DNA of 22,189 nt from Alphaproteobacteria bacterium (GTDB lineage: Bacteria; Pseudomonadota; Alphaproteobacteria; Rickettsiales; UBA8987). The stretch lies in the NCBI GenBank assembly GCA_023269645.1, contig JAHFPR010000007.1:1-22189 (forward strand), given 5' to 3'. The stretch's first letter is position 1. The number at the start of each line of letters is the position of its first letter. The notes under the pieces were generated by a model, which worked only from the letters and a program-made list of their open reading frames with translations, did no database searches and was not told where the DNA came from. The translations under genes and the position numbers were made by a program. Below, one piece after another: positions 15,872 to 20,804 of this stretch.

Positions 15872-15948
15872 GGGATGATGGATGATGGATAACGGATGAT
15901 GGAAAGGCAGTGTTATTCCATCATCCGTTATCCATCATCCATCATCCC
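15872..15948. repeat. Perfect heptamer hairpin (GGATGAT type) between cheY2 and cheA
   Basis: The 33-bp arms (15872-15904 and 15916-15948) are exactly complementary, with an 11-nt loop. Each arm is GGATGAT, GGATGAT, GGATAAC, GGATGAT plus GGAA. The right arm overlaps the 3' end of cheY2 and provides its last Gly codon and its TGA stop. The other end lies just before the cheA ribosome site. It could act as an mRNA stability or attenuation element within the operon. Confidence 0.95.
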
Positions 15949-16310
15949 CCTACTACTTTCTGCACCACCGCCACCAGCTTCTCTGGCTGGAAGGGTTTGA
16001 CGATCCACCCCGTTGCGCCCGCCACTTTTCCCTCTTCTTTTTTGCTGCCGTCGGCTTCGGTGGTCAGCATCAGGATGGGGGTCATTTTATGCGCCGGGTC
16101 GGCGCGGAGCGCGCGGATAAGCTCAATGCCGTTCATATTGGGCATATTAAGGTCGGTGATGATGACATCCACCCGGTTGCCGTTCAGCACCTTGATGGCC
16201 TCCACGCCGTCCCCGGCTTCCTGCACCTCAAACCCGGCGGATTTCAGGGTGAGAGTCACCATTTCCCGCATGGTTTTTGAATCGTCCACCGTCAATGCCT
16301 TCTTGCTCAT
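15942..16310 (-). CDS. cheY: Single-domain response regulator CheY (second copy)
   Basis: A 122-aa receiver-only protein. The acidic pair is in LTVDDSKTMR, phospho-acceptor Asp53 in VIITDLNMPNMNG, the Thr in LMLTTEADG and the Lys in IVKPF. Phosphorylated by CheA, it would bind the flagellar switch or act as a phosphate sink. I place the start at 16310 (MSKKALTV), not the in-frame ATG at 16322, because GGAG lies six bases upstream and the ATG overlaps the STAS stop as ATGA. The stop codon lies in a heptamer hairpin. It is clearly a paralogue of the protein at 17515-17883 (both have GKxAGATGWIVKPF). Confidence 0.96.
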   Translation of the reverse strand: MSKKALTVDDSKTMREMVTLTLKSAGFEVQEAGDGVEAIKVLNGNRVDVIITDLNMPNMNGIELIRALRADPAHKMTPILMLTTEADGSKKEEGKVAGATGWIVKPFQPEKLVAVVQKVVGG

Positions 16311-16612
16311 GCCCCACTCCATTCTTTCAGGTTTGCCTCAAGCCCCAGATCACGCATCGCATCGCACAGCGCGGCAGAGGGCTGCTGCACGATCAATTTT
16401 CCGCCACGCCCCGCCAGTGTTTTCGCCGCCGAGAGCATCACCTGCACACACGGGCTGGTGATGCGCCGCACACCTCCCCCTTGAAGCGTTATCTCCGCAC
16501 CGCTATCCCCCACCGTTTTCCATACACTTTCCAGGAACTCCCTGGCGTATACGATGTCCATCGCCTCCGGCAGCATAATTACAACCTGTGATTTATTCTT
16601 ACTCTTTTTCAT
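16307..16612 (-). CDS. STAS-domain protein of the chemotaxis cluster
   Basis: A 101-aa STAS-like domain. It has QVVIMLPEAMDIVYAREFLE, GAEITLQGGGVRRITSPCVQ and a helix VMLSAAKTLAGRGGKLIVQQ. The loop equivalent to the phospho-Ser site of SpoIIAA reads RRITSPCVQ, with Thr-Ser but without the usual Asp-Ser-Ser, so phospho-control is uncertain. A STAS gene directly before cheY-cheA is a recurrent arrangement in one class of chemosensory clusters; its role there is not well defined. It overlaps cheY2 by four bases (ATGA). No convincing ribosome site precedes the ATG at 16612 (TTTATAATAAT-ATG). A later start would remove the first strand. Confidence 0.85.
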   Translation of the reverse strand: MKKSKNKSQVVIMLPEAMDIVYAREFLESVWKTVGDSGAEITLQGGGVRRITSPCVQVMLSAAKTLAGRGGKLIVQQPSAALCDAMRDLGLEANLKEWSGA

Positions 16613-16633
16613 ATTATTATAAAGCTACTATTT

Positions 16634-16676
16634 TTCTTGCATGAATACAACCACAGATTTCATTATGGTGCAAGAA
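16634..16676. promoter_or_regulatory. Inverted repeat TTCTTGCA...TGCAAGAA upstream of the STAS gene
   Basis: The 8-bp arms (16634-16641 and 16669-16676) are perfectly complementary, 27 bases apart, in an AT-rich stretch 22-64 bases before the STAS start. They could be an operator or a small hairpin. I see no confident promoter. Confidence 0.35.
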
Positions 16677-16717
16677 TAATAGATATTATCTACGCGAAAG
16701 TTCCGATGACAATTATT

Positions 16718-16819
16718 CGTCATTCCCCGATTTTTTGCGCAAGCAAAAAGTATAGGGGAGTCTATACCCGCTGAAAGAATGGATCGCCCCATAATCGCTA
16801 CGCGATTCGGGCGATGACG
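16718..16819. repeat. Composite palindromic element in the 221-base gap after the CheZ-like gene
   Basis: The ends CGTCATTCCCC and GGGCGATGACG pair loosely. Inside are nested stems: TTTTTTGC/GCAAAAAG (one mismatch), GTATAG/CTATAC, and GCCCC with GGGC around ATCGCTACGCGAT. It resembles fused pieces of the common CGTCATTGCGAG-type bacterial repeats. The gap 16613-16833 holds this element and the inverted repeat at 16634-16676, and no gene. Confidence 0.55.
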
Positions 16820-16833
16820 GTAGTGGCATAACG

Positions 16834-17508
16834 CTAAAAAAGCTCCACATCCCCCTGTTCGCTCTTGCCTTCGTCCTGCCCGGAAAAGCCCAGTTGTGAA
16901 CCGTCGCTTATGTAGCCGTGCTCCACGAGATGGTCAATGAATTGCCGCTGCAATTCGCCGAGCGTCAAATATTTCGCCATACGCTGCGCGAACGCCATGT
17001 CGAGCACCGCCTCGCCATCCGTTTTGAGGCAGGCGCGCGTTTCATCCAGCACTGTCTGAAGGTAGCCCACGATGCCGAGCGAAACGTGCTGCGCGATCAC
17101 CAGATTCTGCGATACGCGATCCTGGAACTGCATCCCGATAATCGCCTGCGAAACGGCGGCGATCATCTTCTCCGCCGAGATTTCCGCAACACTCTGTGCG
17201 CGGGCGAGTTCCTGCTCCGCCGCCGCCTTTCCCGCATCATTCTGCATCTGCTTCGCCGCAGCAACCACCGCCGCGACGTTCCGCGCCTGATCCTGCGCCT
17301 GGGAAGCGAGCACCGTGAAGCTGGTGCTTAAATCCATCATGTTGGTTTCGAGGAGCGCGTTGACTTTCGGAAGCTGTGTGCACAGCACTTCCAGCGCGCA
17401 CATCTGGGATTCCGCGACGGAAAGCCAGCGTTTGAGGAGATTTTCCAGCGTCGTTTCATCCGGAGCTTCCGCAAAGGATTCCACGGGATGTTGCGCTTCC
17501 CTCAGCAT
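16834..17508 (-). CDS. CheZ-like protein of the chemotaxis cluster, C-terminal module shared with the MCP-like protein
   Basis: A 224-aa, mainly helical soluble protein with no full-length family I can name. The first 120 residues form long Ala/Gln-rich helices (VAAVVAAAKQMQND, AEQELARAQSVAEISAEKM). Then comes IIGMQFQDRVSQ (Asp130, Gln134). This matches the spacing of the catalytic Asp and Gln of CheZ (D-x-x-x-Q) within a QD-type helix, so a CheY-P phosphatase role is plausible but inferred. Next come LTLGELQRQFIDHLVEHG and an acidic tail ending GDVELF. Residues 125-198 align without gaps to 287-360 of the MCP-like protein at 9885-11036. It starts six bases after the cheY1 stop, without a clear ribosome site, so it is probably translationally coupled to that CheY, its likely partner. 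Confidence 0.8.
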   Translation of the reverse strand: MLREAQHPVESFAEAPDETTLENLLKRWLSVAESQMCALEVLCTQLPKVNALLETNMMDLSTSFTVLASQAQDQARNVAAVVAAAKQMQNDAGKAAAEQELARAQSVAEISAEKMIAAVSQAIIGMQFQDRVSQNLVIAQHVSLGIVGYLQTVLDETRACLKTDGEAVLDMAFAQRMAKYLTLGELQRQFIDHLVEHGYISDGSQLGFSGQDEGKSEQGDVELF

Positions 17509-17514
17509 GGCGGC

Positions 17515-17883
17515 CTATGCCGGGCAGACTTTATTCACCGCGCCCATCAGCGTTTCCGGGTTGAACGGCTTGACAATCCACCCTGTTGCGCCCGCCGCTT
17601 TGCCGTCCTTCTTTTTATCGTCGCCGCCTTCCGTAGTCAGCACCAGGATGGGGATATATTTGAAAGCGGGCAGCGCACGCAGCTCGCGGATGAGTTGTAT
17701 ACCGTCCTTCTTCGGCATATTGATGTCGGTGATAACAATCTGGAACGGCTGGTCGCCGATAACCCGCAGTGCGTCCTCGCCATCCTCGGCAAGTACCACA
17801 TCAAAATCCGCTTCCTTGAGCGCGAGGCTCACCATGTTCCGCATGGTATAGGAATCATCAACCACCAACGCCCTTCGTGCCAT
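17515..17883 (-). CDS. cheY: Single-domain response regulator CheY (first copy)
   Basis: A 122-aa receiver protein. The motifs are LVVDDSYTMR, phospho-acceptor Asp53 in IVITDINMPKKDG, the Thr in LVLTTEGGDD and the Lys in GWIVKPF. It is the first gene of the chemotaxis block, with AGGGGG five bases before the ATG and a strong promoter upstream (17925-17952). The CheZ-like gene follows after six bases, which suggests a response regulator/phosphatase pair. It is similar along its whole length to the second CheY. One may drive the motor and the other may serve as phosphate sink or link to the STAS/PP2C branch; the sequence does not say which. Confidence 0.96.
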   Translation of the reverse strand: MARRALVVDDSYTMRNMVSLALKEADFDVVLAEDGEDALRVIGDQPFQIVITDINMPKKDGIQLIRELRALPAFKYIPILVLTTEGGDDKKKDGKAAGATGWIVKPFNPETLMGAVNKVCPA

Positions 17884-17898
17884 GTAGCCCCCCTGCTT

Positions 17899-17952
17899 TT
17901 TACAACTATGCGAGTAGTGAGTTCATTATACTAATAAACTTTTAGTTGTAAA
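17899..17952. promoter_or_regulatory. Inverted repeat TTTACAACT...AGTTGTAAA around the cheY1 promoter
   Basis: The 9-bp arms (17899-17907 and 17944-17952) are perfectly complementary. One arm contains the -35 hexamer and the other lies just upstream of the ribosome site, so a bound dimer or tetramer could clamp the promoter. Confidence 0.45.
17925..17952 (-). promoter_or_regulatory. Sigma70-type promoter of the chemotaxis block
   Basis: On the minus strand TTTACA (17947-17952) and a perfect TATAAT (17925-17930) are separated by 16 bp. Transcription would start near 17918, about 35 bases before the cheY1 ATG. Confidence 0.75.
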
Positions 17953-17968
17953 GCGGGAAATGCACAAC

Positions 17969-18035
17969 CTGTCATCCTGAACGCAGTGAAGGATCTCATG
18001 CAGCGGGAGATCCTTCACTGCGTTCAGGATGACAG
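17969..18035. repeat. Palindromic repeat, GTCATCCTGA family, copy 4
   Basis: Perfect 29-bp arms (17969-17997 and 18007-18035) begin CTGTCATCCTGAACGCAGTG and surround a 9-nt loop. It sits between the end of the small unknown gene and the chemotaxis promoter. Compared with copy 1, both arms carry the same substitutions in complementary form, so pairing is kept. Confidence 0.96.
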
Positions 18036-18044
18036 AAGTAAAAA

Positions 18045-18404
18045 CTACATATCCTGATGTCCCTGATACGGAATGAACACGCAGTTAGTCAGCGCGGTGA
18101 GCATGGCAGCATCCAGCGACCATGTCGTCGGGATGACATTATCGAGCACCTTGTCGCCGTGTTTCACCACCTTGAACGTCTGCTCCCGTTTCGCTGTATT
18201 GGTATATTCCACCAGCACTTCATCCTCCGCCATATCAAAATGCTTGTGGATGAGGTGCAGCGCGAAGCGATCCAGCTTGCCGTGCTTCGCCAGCACCGCC
18301 TTCATCTCTTGCATACAGGCGAAATCACCTTCCGAAAGCCGCGATGTTTCATCCAGATCCGGCAGTTGCGCCCAGTGCATCGGTGCGATTGCGAGTTGCG
18401 TCAT
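18045..18404 (-). CDS. Small protein of unknown function
   Basis: I do not recognise this 119-aa protein. It has no membrane segment, signal peptide or metal-binding cluster. A short helix-rich N-terminal half (EGDFACMQEMKAVLAKHG, KLDRFALHLIHKHFD) is followed by a strand-rich half (DEVLVEYTNTAKREQTFKVV) and ends IPYQGHQDM. Codon composition matches its neighbours. I chose the second ATG (18404) because AAGGAGG lies six bases upstream; the first ATG (18410) abuts the AAGGAGG. It is transcribed away from the dioxygenase-like gene and ends just before a palindromic repeat and the chemotaxis promoter, so it is probably a separate unit. Confidence 0.82.
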   Translation of the reverse strand: MTQLAIAPMHWAQLPDLDETSRLSEGDFACMQEMKAVLAKHGKLDRFALHLIHKHFDMAEDEVLVEYTNTAKREQTFKVVKHGDKVLDNVIPTTWSLDAAMLTALTNCVFIPYQGHQDM

Positions 18405-18495
18405 GGTCATCCTCCTTGTGGGTTAAGAGATAGCGCAGCCTACCCCCATCCTCCTTCTTTTGTCCAGTTTGTTTTGTTTTTTGCCCTAAAACCTG

Positions 18496-18523
18496 TTGAC
18501 TCCGCGCACGGATGCCGCAGAAT
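18496..18523 (+). promoter_or_regulatory. Possible promoter of the dioxygenase-like gene
   Basis: TTGACT (18496-18501) and CAGAAT (18518-18523) are 16 bp apart, in the 141-base divergent region between the unknown minus-strand gene and the plus-strand group. The -10 match is only four of six bases. Confidence 0.35.
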
Positions 18524-18551
18524 AGTAATGTATTTTATCATGGGTTACAGG

Positions 18552-19178
18552 ATGATGCTTCGCGGGTTTTTCATTATGTTATCGCTCTGGCTATGCGCGC
18601 TTTGTGCCGCACCAGCCGGGGCAGAATCGCTGGAGGAGGCGGTCGCGGGCTGCCAGCCCACCGCCGAGTTCGTCCCGCATTCCTATCCCGGCATGATCAT
18701 TATGGGCTCCACCAACAACCTCCGCCGGGGGGTGGGTTCCGCTTTCCTCGCGCAGGGCAAGCCCATCTTCATCAAGGGCAAGGTGCTGGATGCCGATTGC
18801 CTTCCCGTCACCGGCGCGAAGGTGGAGATGTGGCAGGCGAATGCGAGCGGCGTTTACCTCAAAATGCTGAATGAGGAGGAGGATTTCTCCGGCTCCGGTC
18901 GCTCCTATACCAACAACCTCGGTGAATACAGCTTCATCACCATCATGCCTGGCAAGCCGAAGGAAGGCGGAGGCGCGCCCCATGTCAATTTCACCGTAAA
19001 CGCCGGTGGTAAGCTCAGCAAATTCTCCACGCGGATGTATTTCCCGGACGACCCGGCCAACGCCGGGGATGACGACCTGCAGGATGCGATGAAGGAATAT
19101 CACCCCGTCGGCGTGAAAATGGCGCGCCCCGGCAAGGATGATATTTATATCTATAACATCCAGCTGCCTGGCAAGTGA
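18552..19178 (+). CDS. Exported intradiol ring-cleavage dioxygenase-like protein, metal site degenerate
   Basis: A 208-aa protein with an N-terminal signal peptide (MMLRGFFIMLSLWLCALCAA, cleavage near AGA-ES). It has the beta-sandwich core typical of intradiol dioxygenases: FIKGKVLDADCLPVTGAKVE, MWQANASGVYLKM, FSGSGRSYTNNLGEYSFITI. In protocatechuate 3,4-dioxygenase the iron is held by Tyr408, Tyr447, His460 and His462. Here the first Tyr (GVY) and one His (APH) align. The second Tyr position reads GKPKEGG and the second His is Asn (PHVNF). So two of four ligands seem absent and activity as a ring-cleaving enzyme is doubtful. In-frame ATGs at 18528, 18540, 18555 and 18576 are alternative starts; 18552/18555 fits the signal peptide. 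The stop codon abuts a repeat. Confidence 0.8.
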   Translation: MMLRGFFIMLSLWLCALCAAPAGAESLEEAVAGCQPTAEFVPHSYPGMIIMGSTNNLRRGVGSAFLAQGKPIFIKGKVLDADCLPVTGAKVEMWQANASGVYLKMLNEEEDFSGSGRSYTNNLGEYSFITIMPGKPKEGGGAPHVNFTVNAGGKLSKFSTRMYFPDDPANAGDDDLQDAMKEYHPVGVKMARPGKDDIYIYNIQLPGK

Positions 19179-19243
19179 GGTTTCAGGTTTCAGCCTGCCT
19201 GAAGCCCAATGCCCGAAACCTGAAACCCGAAACCTGAAACCTC
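19177..19243. repeat. Heptamer hairpin (AGGTTTC type) between the dioxygenase-like and M32 genes
   Basis: The outer arms (19177-19193 and 19227-19243) match at 16 of 17 positions. The element divides into heptamers AGGTTTC, AGGTTTC, AGCCTGC, CTGAAGC, CCAATGC, CCGAAAC, CTGAAAC, CCGAAAC, CTGAAAC. It starts within the TGA stop of the upstream gene and ends two bases before the ATG of the next, leaving no room for a Shine-Dalgarno. Confidence 0.88.
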
Positions 19244-19245
19244 AT

Positions 19246-20736
19246 ATGCAAGCCTACCTCGCGCTCGAAGAGCGGTTCAGAAAATTAAGCGGAATCGAAG
19301 GCGCGCTGGCCGTACTGCATTGGGATTTCGCCACCATGATGCCGCCGGGCGGGCTGGACGCGCGCGCCGGGCAGATCGCCGCGCTGCAATCGCTTCACCA
19401 TGAACGACTTACCGCGCCCGAAACCAGCGCGCTCCTGGAGAACGCCGGGCAGCACCGAAAGGATATGGACATATGGCAGCAGGCCAATCTGCGAATGATG
19501 CGCCACAAGTGGAAGCACGCTGTAGCGGTGGAGAACGATCTCCTCACCGAGTTTTCCCTGGCCGGAACCAACTGCGAGATGGTATGGCGGCGCGCGCGGG
19601 CGGATAACGATTTCGCCAGCCTGATTCCGCATCAGCAGCGCGTGGTGGATCTGGCGCGGCAGGTGGCGGCGGCAAAAGCAGAGGCATTCGGTTGTTCGCC
19701 TTATGAGGCACTGCTGGATAAATACGACCCTGGCCGCACCACGCGCGAGATTGACACGATGTTCGACAACCTCGCGCAGTTCCTCCCCACTTTCCTCAAG
19801 AACGTGCTGGAGCACCAGCGCGGCGAGCAGGATTCCGAGCCGCTCGAAGGCCCCTTCCCGGCTGACAAGCAGGAAAAACTCGGCAGGAAATTCATGACCG
19901 CGCTGGGCTTTGATTTCACGCACGGGCGGCTGGATACCAGCGCGCACCCCTTCTGCGGCGGCGTTTCGGACGACATCCGCCTCACCACGCGCTACGACAC
20001 GTCGGATTTCGCCACCGGGCTGATGGGCATCCTCCACGAAACCGGCCACGCGCTTTACGAGCAACATCTTCCGGAAGCCTGGCGGCGGCAGCCGGTCGGC
20101 GAAGTTCCCAGCATGACCCTGCACGAAAGCCAGTCGCTCCTTATTGAAATGCAGGTTTCACGCGGGCGGGATTTTATCGCCTACGCCGCGCCGATTATCG
20201 CGGAGATGTTTGGCAGGCGCGGCTCCGCGTGGGAGGCCGCGAACCTCCGCCGCCACGCCATCCGTGTGCGCCCCGGCCTCATCCGGGTGGATGCCGACGA
20301 AATCACCTATCCGCTACACATCGTGCTGCGCTACCGCATCGAGCAGGCCCTCATTGCCGGAAAAATGCAGGTGCGCGACATCCCCGAAGCGTGGAACGCC
20401 GCCATGAAGGATCTGCTGGATATTGACGTTCCTTCCGACCGTGACGGCTGTATGCAGGACATCCACTGGACGGACGGCTCCTTCGGCTATTTCCCCACCT
20501 ATACGCTGGGCGCACTTTATGCCGCGCAGTTTTTCCACACGGCGAAAACGCGCCATCCGGAAATCATTTACGGCATCCGCAAGGGCGATTTCTTTCCGCT
20601 CACCGGCTGGCTGAAGGAAAATATCCACAGCAAGGCTTCCCTCCTTTCCCCGAATGATTTATTGATCCAGGTCACTGGCGAAGGCCTGAACATCGAGATT
20701 TACAAAAGCTATTTGAAAAACAGGTATTTATCTTGA
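19246..20736 (+). CDS. M32-family (Taq-type) metallocarboxypeptidase
   Basis: A 496-aa cytoplasmic zinc carboxypeptidase of normal family length. The zinc motif HETGH (His264, Glu265, His268) is followed by HESQS with the third ligand Glu294. The family signatures HPFCGGVSDDIRLTTRY and IRVDADEITYPLHIVLRYRI are present, and near the C terminus DIHWTDGSFGYFPTYTLGAL. It removes C-terminal residues from peptides. The frame is open upstream to 19138, but the extra residues would be encoded by the end of the previous gene and by a repeat, so I start at the ATG at 19246 (MQAYLALEERF). No Shine-Dalgarno is visible, since the hairpin repeat ends two bases before the ATG. Confidence 0.95.
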   Translation: MQAYLALEERFRKLSGIEGALAVLHWDFATMMPPGGLDARAGQIAALQSLHHERLTAPETSALLENAGQHRKDMDIWQQANLRMMRHKWKHAVAVENDLLTEFSLAGTNCEMVWRRARADNDFASLIPHQQRVVDLARQVAAAKAEAFGCSPYEALLDKYDPGRTTREIDTMFDNLAQFLPTFLKNVLEHQRGEQDSEPLEGPFPADKQEKLGRKFMTALGFDFTHGRLDTSAHPFCGGVSDDIRLTTRYDTSDFATGLMGILHETGHALYEQHLPEAWRRQPVGEVPSMTLHESQSLLIEMQVSRGRDFIAYAAPIIAEMFGRRGSAWEAANLRRHAIRVRPGLIRVDADEITYPLHIVLRYRIEQALIAGKMQVRDIPEAWNAAMKDLLDIDVPSDRDGCMQDIHWTDGSFGYFPTYTLGALYAAQFFHTAKTRHPEIIYGIRKGDFFPLTGWLKENIHSKASLLSPNDLLIQVTGEGLNIEIYKSYLKNRYLS

Positions 20737-20739
20737 GAA

Positions 20740-20797
20740 GTCGGTGGTTTGTAGTCGGTAGTCTGTAGCTACCGACTACCGACTACCGCCTACCGAC
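20740..20797. repeat. Heptamer hairpin (GTCGGTA type) between the M32 and thrC genes
   Basis: The left arm GTCGGTG, GTTTGTA, GTCGGTA, GTCTGTA (from 20740) meets the right arm, in reverse complement GTCGGTA, GGCGGTA, GTCGGTA, GTCGGTA, with essentially no loop. It begins three bases after the M32 stop and ends seven bases before the thrC start. It shares its heptamer with the copy inside the TRAP permease (1949-2026). Confidence 0.9.
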
Positions 20798-20804
20798 CAA
20801 CCCT

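Noticed and set aside
15872..15948. Heptamer repeats as a CRISPR array or transposon end
   Set aside because: Units are 7 nt without spacers and form one hairpin; no cas genes, transposase or target-site duplication is visible.
18057..18551. Upstream extension of the dioxygenase-like gene to 18057
   Set aside because: The extension is antisense to the small unknown gene and would hide the clear signal peptide that begins near 18552.
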